Both the position numbers and the translations under genes were made by a program. 40,294 nucleotides of DNA from Candidatus Midichloriaceae bacterium (GTDB lineage Bacteria; Pseudomonadota; Alphaproteobacteria; Rickettsiales; Midichloriaceae). Below the pieces are notes generated by a model. It was not told the DNA's origin. It did no database searches and saw nothing but the letters and a program-made list of their open reading frames with translations. Location of the stretch: NCBI GenBank assembly GCA_029266655.1, contig JAQSWL010000014.1, positions 1 through 40,294 on the forward strand, read 5' to 3'. Below are positions 15,695-25,991 of this stretch, piece by piece; the stretch's first letter is position 1, and every line of letters begins with the position of its first letter.

Positions 15695-18600
15695 ATGGCA
15701 TCTATTGTATTAAGCTCTGTTGGAGCAGCAGCTGGCAGTGTTATCGGTGGGGCTATAGGGTCTGCCGCCGGTCAATTAATTGGAGCAACTGCCGGTAGGT
15801 TTATCGACAATAAACTATTTGGCAATTCACTTAATGGTCATTCAAGTGGCCCAAGACTTAAAGATCTCTCCATCCAAACTGCATCATATGGTGTTACAAT
15901 ACCAATTTTGTTTGGAGTTATACGCACTGCAGGTAATATAATTTGGGCTAGACCGCTCAAAGAAAAAGCTACTAATATTGTTCGAAAAGCTGGTGGCAAA
16001 GGTGCACGTATACGCCATACTCATACTGAATATTCTTATTTCGCATCATTTGCTATATCTATTTGCGAAGGTGAAATAGATGAAATACTTCGCATTTATG
16101 CAGGAAACGAGCAGATAAATTTATCTTCTTATACAATTCGTATTTATAAAGGCAGCGAAAGTCAAATGCCCGACCCACTTATAGAAAGTTTCGAAGGAGC
16201 CGGTAAAACACCTGCTTTTAGAGGGCAAGCGTATGTAGTATTTGAAGACTTGCCCTTAGCGGAATTTGGCAATCAGATCCCCAATTTTAATTTTGAGGTG
16301 CGAAAAAGGGTTTCATCTCAAGCTGAAGATACACCAGACAAATTGATAAAATCTATAGTTATGATACCAGGCGGAGGCGAATATGTTTATGATACCGTAA
16401 CCCAGTTTAAGTCAATTGGGTCTTTTGCCAAAAATAAGTGGTGCCAGCTTGGTAAATCTATAAGCTTAAATCATAATACCAATTCAGGTAAAACAAATGC
16501 CATGCTCGCCTTAGATCAACTAAAAAGCGGGCTGCCAAATGTTGAATGGGTTTCGGTAGTAGTAAATTGGTTTGGCACCTCACTCGACATAAAAGACTGC
16601 CAAGTTCTCCCAGGCGTTGAGTATAATGACTCCTCCACTCAGAATTCGCCTGATACATGGTCAGTAGCTGGATTCAGCCGCCAAAATGCACATCAAATAA
16701 GCCTCACTAATAACAGGCCTAACTATGGGGGCACCATTAATGATTCCAGCATCATTAGATTTATTGAAGAGTTAAAATCACGTGGATATAAGGTGGCTCT
16801 TTATCCTATGATATTTATGGACTTACCCAATAAACCTTGGCGTGGCGAACTGGCAGGCTCACCTGAAGATGTAGAGGCTTTTTTTGCTAGGTATAATAAA
16901 TTTATAACCCATTATTGCGGGTTGTTACATGGCAAAATAGATGCGCTAATAATTGGGTCAGAATTCAAAAAACTAACTTCTATTCAATCAACAACCAATT
17001 TGTTTCCAGCAGTGCATGAATTGGTAAAGTTAGCTAAAATTTGCAAGAGTATTGTGGGCTCCCAAACTATTTTAACTTATGCTGCGGATTGGAGTGAATA
17101 TCACCACGCACCTGGTGGGTGGTATCATATGGACCCTCTATGGTCCAGCCCAGATTTAGATGTAATTGGTATAGATGCATACTTCCCCTTATCTAATTCT
17201 CGCAATTCTATATACGATATTAATGCAATTAAACATGGCTGGGAATCTGGCGAAGGGTATGATTTTTATTATGAAGATGAAAAATGTACTATACCTAAAC
17301 CACTCGCCGCTCCATATGCTTGGAAAAATCTAAGATGGTGGTGGGAAAACGAACATATTAACCCAGACGGCACTAAAACTTGCTGGGTACCAAAATCTAA
17401 GAAAATATGGTTTACTGAGTATGGATTTCCTTCGATAGATTGCTGTACGAACGAGCCAAATGTGTTTTATGACCCATGTGCTGCCGTTGCAAATTATCCC
17501 AGGCATTCACAAGGCACGATAGATTTTAAAGCGCAGATGAGTGCAATTATTGCAACTGAACTTCAGTGGCAAAATTCAGATATGATTGAAAACAAATTTC
17601 TCTGGTGTTGGGATGCTAGACCCTATCCTTATTGGCCGGATCTTTGTAGAATATGGTCCGATGGCGGATCTTGGCAAAAGGGGCATTGGGTTCAAGGAAA
17701 AATTGGCAACTCAACACTTGCAGGAGTTTTAGAAGAGCTAGCGGCAAAAGCTGGCATTTGTAAAGATATGACCTCATGCAGTATAATCCATGAAAGCATG
17801 GCAGGGCTCATATTAGATTCACAAACTTCTATCAAAAATATTATCCAAATTCTGCAGAAAGCTTACCAGTTTGATACTGTAGAGAAAAATGGCAAAGTAC
17901 ACTTTTGCCACTCCACGATTCATAATGCGGTCGATATCTCATACCAAGACCTAGCAAAAGTTAGTAATCTGCCAACCATTTCTATTACCAGAACTCAAGA
18001 AATGGAGATGCCATATAAGGTTGATGTTAATTACATGGATATCAATACAAATTACCGAATTTCCAACCGCCATGCTCAGCACATAAATACCGTAAGCAAA
18101 CAGGTATTTTGCTTAGACTTACCACTTGCGCTCGACCAAGATGGTGCCAAACTTATTGCTGAAAACTGTATCCATAATTTTTGGATAAGTCGTAATAAAT
18201 ATAGCTTTTTCCTTCCGCCTAAATATTTAGACTTAACTCCAGGCGACATTATAAATATCAGATATAAAAATCAAATCCACTGTATAAAGGCAATCAGCGT
18301 GAAAATTGGCAAAAATAATTTAGTGAAAGTGGATGGAGTTTCTTATAAAGAATCTCAAAGATTATTAGATACATCAAATTCGTCGCCCCAAGCGCTTTCA
18401 GAATTTATACCTATAAGTGAAACTGACCTTATAATTTTAGATATCCCATATTTGCCAAAATTTAATTTAGATGAAAGCTATATTTTAATGGGCGCTATTA
18501 CCAAAACTGATAATTGGACTGGAGCAACAGTTTTCACTTCAGGTATTAGCGGTTCGGCCTATGAAGAATTAACTTACCTTGATGCTTTAGCTACAACAGG

Positions 18601-19291
18601 CTGCACTCTTACTAAGTTACCTCATCACACTTCAGCTTTGATTGATTATGAAAGTAAAGTGATAATAAACCTACAGCATGGCGAGCTATGCTCTGTATCC
18701 CCTTATAATATTTCATGCGGGGCAAACCTTTGCCTTATTGGAGACGAATTAATACAGTTTCAAAATGCAAAATTAATTGGTGAAAATCAATATAAAATAA
18801 GCACCCTCTATAGAGGTTTGTATTCTACTAATGATAAACTGGGCACGCACGATGAAGGTGATCGCTTCATTTTGATTGATGATGCACTAAAAAAGGTAAA
18901 TATACCAAGTAATAGCCCTAAACATATGTACATAAAAGCTATAACCAATGGGTTAACTTTAGGAAGCGCCACAGAAATAGAGTTTAATTATCAAAGCAAT
19001 TGCTTAAGAAATTTCGCACCAGCTAGCATATGGCTTTGCGAGAACCAGCTTTCTTGGATAAGACAGAATCGCATTCATACTAATTTATTAGATTATACGG
19101 ACATACCGTTAGAAGAGCGCCAAGAACAATATTTGGTGAAGCTTATCTTTGATGTAGGCACTAAGGTTTTAAAAACATCAGAGCCTAATATTATGTTAAA
19201 TGATGAAGATATAAAAGTCATTAAATCCATACAAATTTGTCAGTTAAATAACCTAGGTCTAGAAGGATTTTATAGTTATTTTACAAAATAG
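15695..19291 (+). CDS. gene-transfer-agent tail tip / host specificity protein (ORFg15 type)
   Basis: A 1198-residue protein of the GTA/phage tail-tip family. The N-terminus (residues 3-37) is a glycine-zipper helix (GAAAGSVIGGAIGSAAGQLI). Residues about 280-640 form the GTA TIM-barrel-like domain with VEWVSVVVNWFG, the GYKVALYPMIFMDLP strand and the KIWFTEYGFPSIDC strand, which resembles a glycoside hydrolase barrel. Residues about 680-860 fit the Phage-tail_3 region. The remainder would form the distal fibre-like part. It follows g14 by 10 bases. Single GTA genes are conserved and scattered in Rickettsiales, so this is an ancestral remnant and not a recent prophage. The long intact frame shows that it is under selection. 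Confidence 0.92.
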   Translation: MASIVLSSVGAAAGSVIGGAIGSAAGQLIGATAGRFIDNKLFGNSLNGHSSGPRLKDLSIQTASYGVTIPILFGVIRTAGNIIWARPLKEKATNIVRKAGGKGARIRHTHTEYSYFASFAISICEGEIDEILRIYAGNEQINLSSYTIRIYKGSESQMPDPLIESFEGAGKTPAFRGQAYVVFEDLPLAEFGNQIPNFNFEVRKRVSSQAEDTPDKLIKSIVMIPGGGEYVYDTVTQFKSIGSFAKNKWCQLGKSISLNHNTNSGKTNAMLALDQLKSGLPNVEWVSVVVNWFGTSLDIKDCQVLPGVEYNDSSTQNSPDTWSVAGFSRQNAHQISLTNNRPNYGGTINDSSIIRFIEELKSRGYKVALYPMIFMDLPNKPWRGELAGSPEDVEAFFARYNKFITHYCGLLHGKIDALIIGSEFKKLTSIQSTTNLFPAVHELVKLAKICKSIVGSQTILTYAADWSEYHHAPGGWYHMDPLWSSPDLDVIGIDAYFPLSNSRNSIYDINAIKHGWESGEGYDFYYEDEKCTIPKPLAAPYAWKNLRWWWENEHINPDGTKTCWVPKSKKIWFTEYGFPSIDCCTNEPNVFYDPCAAVANYPRHSQGTIDFKAQMSAIIATELQWQNSDMIENKFLWCWDARPYPYWPDLCRIWSDGGSWQKGHWVQGKIGNSTLAGVLEELAAKAGICKDMTSCSIIHESMAGLILDSQTSIKNIIQILQKAYQFDTVEKNGKVHFCHSTIHNAVDISYQDLAKVSNLPTISITRTQEMEMPYKVDVNYMDINTNYRISNRHAQHINTVSKQVFCLDLPLALDQDGAKLIAENCIHNFWISRNKYSFFLPPKYLDLTPGDIINIRYKNQIHCIKAISVKIGKNNLVKVDGVSYKESQRLLDTSNSSPQALSEFIPISETDLIILDIPYLPKFNLDESYILMGAITKTDNWTGATVFTSGISGSAYEELTYLDALATTGCTLTKLPHHTSALIDYESKVIINLQHGELCSVSPYNISCGANLCLIGDELIQFQNAKLIGENQYKISTLYRGLYSTNDKLGTHDEGDRFILIDDALKKVNIPSNSPKHMYIKAITNGLTLGSATEIEFNYQSNCLRNFAPASIWLCENQLSWIRQNRIHTNLLDYTDIPLEERQEQYLVKLIFDVGTKVLKTSEPNIMLNDEDIKVIKSIQICQLNNLGLEGFYSYFTK

Positions 19292-19417
19292 CATAGAAAA
19301 TACCCTACCTCCTTTTAGCGCAGGTATTTATGCATAATTTTTAATTTTAAATCATTAATATTTTCTTAACCTTTAAATTGTATAATAAAAAATATAAGCA
19401 ATTCCATTTAAAGCATT

Positions 19418-22400
19418 ATGAAAGTTAATTTAGAGAAATTAAAAAAAGACTTTGTAGAGCAAAGATTTGAGATTAACCCCGAGCTCAAAACCCAAATTCT
19501 TTCAAATTTTTATAAGGAACATAATTGCACAGTGCAGCAACCAGCGTACCTTTCAGCAAAAAAGCTAGAACTTTCCCAAACGCTTACTCAAGAAGAATTA
19601 GAAAAACTAAATCTTACTAATGAAGAGTTAGAAAGACTGAAGCTCGCTAAAGAAGAGCTAAGAGAGATAAAGCTTGCTAATGAAGAGAACAAAAAGCAAG
19701 CCCTTGAGCAGATGGAAGCTATTTGTGCAAAGATGAAAGAATTTGGCTTTACTAAATTTCCTGATCTTATCAATAAATTCGCAGGTGAACAAGAATATGT
19801 TGCAAACCAAATAAAAGATACTACTGAGTCAATTTTCTTCGTTTTTTTAAGCAAATCCGATACTGACCGAAAAAAACTTGCGGTTAAATATGCAGATAGA
19901 AATTTTATGTGCGGACCTGGCACATTAACTAATTTGCAAAAGATTTTGCAGGAAATTACCCTGGGCGAGCAAGGCATTACATCATATTTAGCTTTACAAA
20001 AAAGGCAGGTTATTGAGCAAATTATTATTGAAATGATTAAAACCAATCACTTTCAAACTAATGTGATTGCAAGAGAATGGGGTGGGCATGAGGTGCATAA
20101 TATTCCATCAATGGTCAATTTAATTGCTGATGAATTTGGATTGCAAAAAAAGACTAAAGATGAAGACCAATTCATGTTTGGCTTTAAAGAAATAAGTAAT
20201 GACATGGAAGAATATGACCGTAAGGTCGCGGAAAAATTTAATTTGGATTTAACACGGGATATACAAAAACTCACTGCGAAGTTAAACCAAGAACTTCAAA
20301 ATCCTGAAGTTTTCGATGCTTTGCTTAATATGGTTGTAGAGTTAATGATCACTAACCTCCCGTTTTTTGGTGAAGATTTTAATAAAATAACTCAAGATCG
20401 AAATACAATTCAAGAACAAATTTTAGAAATATTTGAAAACTTTGGCCTAGGGGAAATCTCATTCTTAAAAGATGAATTTCACCACCAAGCGATTATAACG
20501 GTGAAGGATTATGAGTCTCAAAATTACAAACGCAATGCTTTTGAGACCTTGAAAGCTGCGAGCATTATTTATTTCAATGAACAAGAAGTAATACAAGCAG
20601 AAAATATAGATTTACTCAAACTTAAAGTAGAATTGGAAAATGAGCTTGACGAAGATGCTTGTAATCAACAAGTAAGCTTGAATACTTTGCAAAAATTTCA
20701 GGATATAGGACAATTAAAGCCCACAATACAGAGCTTAATAGAGAATAATCTAAAAGTTCAAAAAGAAGGTGCAAATTCAATGCTGGCGATTGAGTATGCG
20801 GTTTCTAATAATATATTTAATCAAGAAGAAATACTAGATCTTTTGATGAGTAGGAATTTAGAAGAAGATGAATTTAAAGTTATATCTCGGTGGGTACAAG
20901 AAGGCAAAATATCGATAGAGAACCGTAAGGAGTTCTTCTTGATAAACGCAATACATTTTGGTGATGTTGCATTAATAAGCAAACTAATAGATTTAGGTAT
21001 AAACCTAAGCTCCCACCTCACAAATGGTAAGTTGCCAATTTCAATAGCTGTTGATGCTAAACAAAAAGATGTTTTAGATTTATTAATAAAGAATGGATGC
21101 GATATTAATCAAGTATTTCAAAATGGCAAAACCTTGCTTTTCGAGGCTGTAACCTCTAAAAATCTTGCAGCTATAGAGCTACTAATTAAAAAAGGGGCAG
21201 ATGTTAATCAGAAGTTCACACACGATGAAACGTTATTATTCGAAGCAATAAGACAAGAATCTCTAGAAGTAGTTGAAATACTTGTTAAAAATGGCGCAGA
21301 TGTTAATGCTAAAAATAATTTGGATCTTATATATTATTTCAATACACCTTTAGAAAAAGTGCTTTCTCTAATTAGAGAAGCTGAATATCAAAATCAGCAA
21401 GAAGCTGTAAGCCGTAATCTTAAAATTATGGAGGTTCTTTTGGCAAATAAAGCTGATTATAAATCTAGCCATATTGCTCAAATAATTATTAATTTAGATA
21501 TTAAGGTATCATCCAAGATATTAGAGCTAATTAATGATCCTATTTATTTTCTGAGTTTTATAACAGACCCTAAAACTTACCCGAATTATTTCGAGGCAAA
21601 TCCCTTGGCTGCACAACTGATTTTGCAGCAGGCTGAAGAATATGAGAAATCATTACCTGAAGATGCCGAAGAGCGCAGAGCCTTAAACGGTTTAAAACAA
21701 CTAACTTTAGAAAAACAATTTTTTAGTGCTATTAAAAAAAATGATTTGGAGCTTATTAAAAAGCTACTTGAAAGCGGTGTTGATATAAATTGCAAAAATT
21801 ATTTCGGCGAAACACCTTTAATAGCTTTAATACCAAAGTTTAACGAAGAAATTTTTGAGTTTTTATTAGAAAACGGCGCAGATATCAACGCTAAATCCCA
21901 CAATGGAGAAACTGCTTTTCATAAAGCATTAAGTAAATATGACCCAGAAATTGTGAATAAAATATTAGCCAAAAAACCTGAGATTGATTTGCATGGATTT
22001 GTAAATCACAGATCAATTTTAGAGTATGCTCTAAAATATGGGAATTATGAAATAGCGAAATTTTTATTAAGTCAGGGAGCTAATATATTTGGCGAAGAAA
22101 AAGGAGTAGATTATTCGCTTTTATATGCAATTGAACAAGGATATATAGATATTGTTCAAGAGCTGCTAGATAAAGGCGCTAATGTTAACTCCCTTTACAG
22201 TGTAGTAGATGCATCAGGGATTCATGATAAGGAGCGTAAAACTTCAGCTTTATATAGAGCTTTAAGCTTAGTTTCAAAAGGTTATATTAAAGAAAGTAAT
22301 GGGTATTTTGCAAAGCGAGATACATATAAAAAAATAGCTCGGCTATTATTGGAAAAGGGAGCTGATATAAATAATAATATTGATAGATATTCATGGAATA

Positions 22401-23458
22401 CTTTAACTGTAGCTTGTGCAACAAAAGATGAGATAATAATTGATGCTGTATTAGCTAAGATAGATTATTATGACCATGATAAAGTTTTAGTGCGTGGCCA
22501 TGAGACTCACCCATTAATTAGTCTTTTGCATTGGAATAAAAAATATTTCAAACAATTATTAGCAAAAGATGGGGACATAAATTGTACAATCAATTCTCAT
22601 CTTTCTAAATATAGTCTCTTATATTTTGCAGAAACCCCCGATGATGTGAAGTTTTTGCTGGAAAATGGAGCTAGCATAACTCCAGATGAACTACATGACG
22701 TCTACCCTTTAAATAAATTTCTTCGAGACAAAAAATATGAGCAAGCTTTCTTGCTTCTACAGCATGGAGCTAATGTCAATTATTGTCAAAGCGATAAAGG
22801 CAAACTTCCTCCCATCATTACAATGCTTAAATCTGAGGCATTCAATCAGGATTCAAAACCCTTTTTGATCACTTTATTTTTAACAGGTGCTAACCTAAGT
22901 TATAAGACCAATGACTTTAAAGGTATATTAGATTATTTTAGCATGTTAGAGCAAGCGCGTGGGGTTTTACTCTCTGAAATTCAGGCCATGAAAGACACAG
23001 CAGAAAAGCTTATAAAATTAGAAAATAGAATAAATGAAAAATTGCTCAACCCTCTTGAGAAAGAATTAACTGGTGAAAATAACGAAAAAATTATTGCAAA
23101 TTGCTCAAGATATTTGAAAGAATGTTTCAGAAGCAAGGAGGATTCTGAATTTAGGGCGCATCATCTTTTAAAAGCAAATGCAAAAAATTCTACACTGCCA
23201 TTAAAACTATATTGTGTAGAAGAATTTTTTCAAAAGGTTGAAAAACAAATACAGGCTAATAATTCTAAAGGAAACTCTATATTTAGCTTTGCTTATCAAT
23301 ATTTTTATGGGCCAGATAATACAGATATATTGATGCTTCAAGAGCAGAAAAATAAATTCTATGAAGAACTTTCTAAGACCCTTCCTTTACAATCCTTAAT
23401 TTCAGAATCTTATGTTAGCAAGGAGCAAGCAAGGGATATCGGAGTAAATCAAAGGTGA
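19418..23458 (+). CDS. large ankyrin-repeat protein, likely effector
   Basis: A 1346-residue protein without signal peptide or membrane helix. Residues 57-96 hold four 10-residue helical repeats (TQEELEKLNL, TNEELERLKL, AKEELREIKL, ANEENKKQAL), probably coiled coil. Residues about 100-500 are a helical region of unknown family. Ankyrin repeats run from about 507 to 640 (for example LLIKKGADVNQK, ILVKNGADVNAK), resume at about 768-935 (LLENGADINAK, LLDKGANVNSL) and continue in weaker form to about 1140. The rest is helical and charged. A TATAAT at 19381-19386 could be its -10 box. Ankyrin proteins of Rickettsiales are often secreted into host cells by type IV or type I systems; that role is inference. 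The length and isolation suggest an accessory gene. Confidence 0.9.
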   Translation: MKVNLEKLKKDFVEQRFEINPELKTQILSNFYKEHNCTVQQPAYLSAKKLELSQTLTQEELEKLNLTNEELERLKLAKEELREIKLANEENKKQALEQMEAICAKMKEFGFTKFPDLINKFAGEQEYVANQIKDTTESIFFVFLSKSDTDRKKLAVKYADRNFMCGPGTLTNLQKILQEITLGEQGITSYLALQKRQVIEQIIIEMIKTNHFQTNVIAREWGGHEVHNIPSMVNLIADEFGLQKKTKDEDQFMFGFKEISNDMEEYDRKVAEKFNLDLTRDIQKLTAKLNQELQNPEVFDALLNMVVELMITNLPFFGEDFNKITQDRNTIQEQILEIFENFGLGEISFLKDEFHHQAIITVKDYESQNYKRNAFETLKAASIIYFNEQEVIQAENIDLLKLKVELENELDEDACNQQVSLNTLQKFQDIGQLKPTIQSLIENNLKVQKEGANSMLAIEYAVSNNIFNQEEILDLLMSRNLEEDEFKVISRWVQEGKISIENRKEFFLINAIHFGDVALISKLIDLGINLSSHLTNGKLPISIAVDAKQKDVLDLLIKNGCDINQVFQNGKTLLFEAVTSKNLAAIELLIKKGADVNQKFTHDETLLFEAIRQESLEVVEILVKNGADVNAKNNLDLIYYFNTPLEKVLSLIREAEYQNQQEAVSRNLKIMEVLLANKADYKSSHIAQIIINLDIKVSSKILELINDPIYFLSFITDPKTYPNYFEANPLAAQLILQQAEEYEKSLPEDAEERRALNGLKQLTLEKQFFSAIKKNDLELIKKLLESGVDINCKNYFGETPLIALIPKFNEEIFEFLLENGADINAKSHNGETAFHKALSKYDPEIVNKILAKKPEIDLHGFVNHRSILEYALKYGNYEIAKFLLSQGANIFGEEKGVDYSLLYAIEQGYIDIVQELLDKGANVNSLYSVVDASGIHDKERKTSALYRALSLVSKGYIKESNGYFAKRDTYKKIARLLLEKGADINNNIDRYSWNTLTVACATKDEIIIDAVLAKIDYYDHDKVLVRGHETHPLISLLHWNKKYFKQLLAKDGDINCTINSHLSKYSLLYFAETPDDVKFLLENGASITPDELHDVYPLNKFLRDKKYEQAFLLLQHGANVNYCQSDKGKLPPIITMLKSEAFNQDSKPFLITLFLTGANLSYKTNDFKGILDYFSMLEQARGVLLSEIQAMKDTAEKLIKLENRINEKLLNPLEKELTGENNEKIIANCSRYLKECFRSKEDSEFRAHHLLKANAKNSTLPLKLYCVEEFFQKVEKQIQANNSKGNSIFSFAYQYFYGPDNTDILMLQEQKNKFYEELSKTLPLQSLISESYVSKEQARDIGVNQR

Positions 23459-23465
23459 GGATATA

Positions 23466-23490
23466 TCAACTCTTCATTAACGTAGTATAC
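23466..23490 (-). repeat. possible R1 terminal fragment
   Basis: TCAACTCTTCATTAACG followed by TAGTATAC resembles the outer end of R1 (CAACTCTTAATTTACGA...GTATA). The match is short and imperfect. It sits between the ankyrin gene and the broken gene that follows. Confidence 0.3.
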
Positions 23491-23573
23491 AAAGTGCCTT
23501 GCTAAAAAATAATAGTAATTATAATTAAATAAATCGCTATATAATTTACAAAAATAGAATATACGCATTATAA

Positions 23574-24026
23574 ATGTTTGATAATAATATAACAGATTTG
23601 GATACATTCATTGAAATTGCTAATAGTGTTAGCAATAAAGCATATGAAGAACAAGGCAAAATAACGCCAGAAAAAGGAAGAGAGAAGATTATTTCTTTCC
23701 TTAAACATAATTGTAATTCTGAATTCACTTTGCGCAATCTTAGCTCGCAAGAAGAAACAAAAGAAAGCATACTACAGAAGATTAACAAATACCTTACAAC
23801 AAAACTCGAGGGAAATGGACTAGAGATATTATTGGAAAATATATTATTGGAAAATTTTTTGTTCATGCAAAAATTTCATAATGATTTCGAACCCTATAAT
23901 TTTAAAGTAATCTTTCCTTTTGATTTCAAACTCGCAATCAAATTATTTCTTTTGCACAATTATGATCAACCGCATGTTATCCAAAATTTTGTAGATGCCT
24001 TTATACCAGGTGCAGACGTAGAATAA
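23574..24026 (+). pseudogene. 5' part of a broken gene of about 800 codons
   Basis: A 150-codon frame beginning MFDNNITDLDTFIEIANS that ends at a TAA (24024-24026). The same frame then stays open for 49 more codons with protein-like content (for example YEIKVDKMKSQLTSHKLI and TLTLPEFFTPKLF) up to a TGA at 24174-24176, so the TAA looks like a nonsense mutation. At the TGA a run of six T (24169-24174) would, with one T fewer, join this frame to the next one as PKLFDGISYTA. The family is not recognised. The peptide is helical and acidic with no signal sequence. Confidence 0.6.
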
Positions 24027-24207
24027 GTTTTGTTTCTAATTTTATATTCTAATGTATACGGATATGAAATTAAAGTAGATAAAATGAAATCGCAGTTGAC
24101 CTCACATAAGCTAATCAGCCCTCTACTAAAGGATACATTAACTCTCCCTGAGTTTTTTACTCCCAAACTTTTTTGATGGAATCTCCTATACAGCTAGGTG
24201 CATATTT

Positions 24208-24642
24208 TTGGAAGTATTACTTCTTAATGGCATTAAGGTTCCAGATAAGATAAGTGATGATGTTGCTAGCGAATTTTGCAAATGGAAGCTTAATAAATAT
24301 AGAGAGGATATAACTGAAGACGAAGCTTTAGAATATTATGAACTGATTAACAGCAAGGGATTTATTATTTCTCAAAAACCTCCAACTAACTTTTTCGATA
24401 AGATCTTAACCCCACCATATATTTACCAAATCAATATACCTTTATACTCTCACCTAGAAAATTACTTTTCTGAGCGTATCTATACAAAGTATGGAGCATA
24501 TTTTGTACATGCATGCAAAACGCTGATGTATATAGAGCCCTTTTATGCTTTTGGGTTAATAAAAAAAGATCTTTCTTTATTTGCAGGTTATCCTATAAAA
24601 AAGCTTTTATGCGGTCAGACTATTACCTTAATATGCTCTTAG
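24208..24642 (+). pseudogene. middle part of the same broken gene
   Basis: Frame 1 segment, open from about 24142 to a TAG at 24640-24642. Its only start is a TTG at 24208 without a Shine-Dalgarno site, which fits an internal piece. It reads LEVLLLNGIKVPDKISDD and continues to FAGYPIKK, after which an A6 run (24597-24602) leads, with one extra A, into the long frame that ends at 25991 (PIKKAFMRSDYYLNMLL). The last 13 codons before the TAG look unnatural. The A run forms A AAA AAG in the proper phase for -1 slippage, so a minority of full product could still be made. Confidence 0.55.
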
Positions 24643-25991
24643 ATAATTATAAAAATTTAACATCACTTTCCCTAAGTTCTCTCAACCAATTCATACACAC
24701 ACTTAAAGCCCCCTATGAGAAGAAAAAACCTTTATTCGGAGAATGCGAACTACTTTCTTATGAAGAAATTTCTTTTGCTATTAAATTACATAATTCTCCT
24801 TTTCTATTTCAAATTGATGATAATAATGCTGGGGTGAATATAGTTAGCTTGCAAGACTTTGAACACTTATTCTATAGCTTACTGCATTCCCACATAGCAG
24901 GATTAATTGATTTAAGTAATTATCAAGAGTCAAAATTACTTCAACTTGTATATGTCCAAACAAAATTGTTAACAATGGATTTATCTCAATTCTTCGAAGA
25001 TTTGGAAATTTACTCCAAAACCCAAAATGAAGCCTTAAAAAATTATATAAATATATTTTTAAAGTTTAAAGGTCGGGGATTCAAGGAGGCCCTTGAAAAA
25101 TTACCACCTCGAGATGATCTGTTATACCTTCTTATTAAAGGAGGAATTATTGATGAAAAAGAAAATTTAAAAACAGCTATATCATCATATAAACCTGCAG
25201 ATAATATTATTTTTAAATTAATGAAAAATGATCCCACAACTATCTCAGGAGAATTTTTAAGCGATCTAAAAGAAGTTTACAAAGATAACCTCAGGCACTT
25301 TTATAGAATTATAAATTATAAACCTAGAGATGCGGATACAATAGTCATAAGAACTATGAAAGAATTTGGAGCTATAAAAACCCCCGAGTACTCCTTATCA
25401 GATCGTTACACTTATCTACTGGCCGCTATAAGTTGTTATGCAAATTATTCGCTTGTTACCCTAAATCATGTCTTTATATTCCCTGCTTTAGGAGCATCTT
25501 CTTTTTCACAACTATATAGAGCCTATATTAATTACTTCCCGGATACTTATGTTTGGTTTGAGAAATATCATCATGATATGTATGGATCCCTTTATGCCCT
25601 TAGCAGATTTTTTTCAGGGGCGCTAATGCTGTTTCATCTTCTTAGCCAAGTATCATTTTTTCTTATCCAATTAGTATTTTCAGAGCCTCTTAGCCAATCA
25701 CCATTTTCAGAGCTTCTAAACCCCATTCCTACAATTATACCAACCTTGGTATTACCATGCTTATTACAAACTGATATATTATACAGAATAGCAGAATTCA
25801 CTGGCACAGAAGTAATGTATTACAAAGTTTCTGAATTCGCTCAATCATGCTTTGATAGATTTCTAAATTCGGGAAGAAGTTTTGTAGATCTATGCTCTTC
25901 GCAAATTAAAACTTGGCAAGAAGGTATAGACGACAGCAAATTTGAAAAAATGCTAGAAGCAGCAATGGAGAGCGCCGCAAACCTATACTAA
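24513..25991 (+). pseudogene. 3' part of the same broken gene, with repeat-derived C-terminus
   Basis: A 492-codon frame, of which the part from about 24604 on is the likely continuation of the frame at 24208. The first 30 codons (cysteine-rich, MQNADVYRALLCFW) overlap the other frame and are probably not native. It has no recognised family. The middle is helical; residues about 310-435 contain two to three hydrophobic stretches (LLAAISCYANYSLVTLNHVF, LMLFHLLSQVSFFLIQLVF, IPTIIPTLVLPCLL), which suggests membrane insertion. The final 33 codons, from LCSSQIKTWQEGIDDSKFEK onward, are a full R1 palindromic repeat read in frame. The annotation as a separate intact gene is possible but less likely. 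Confidence 0.6.

Noticed and set aside
15256-19291. Prophage
   Set aside because: Only the two GTA-type tail genes are present, with no integrase, capsid, terminase or lysis genes nearby, and base composition is like the host.
24513-25991. Independent intact gene of 492 codons
   Set aside because: Its first 30 codons overlap the better frame at 24208 and look like a shadow; the frames join cleanly at the A6 run.
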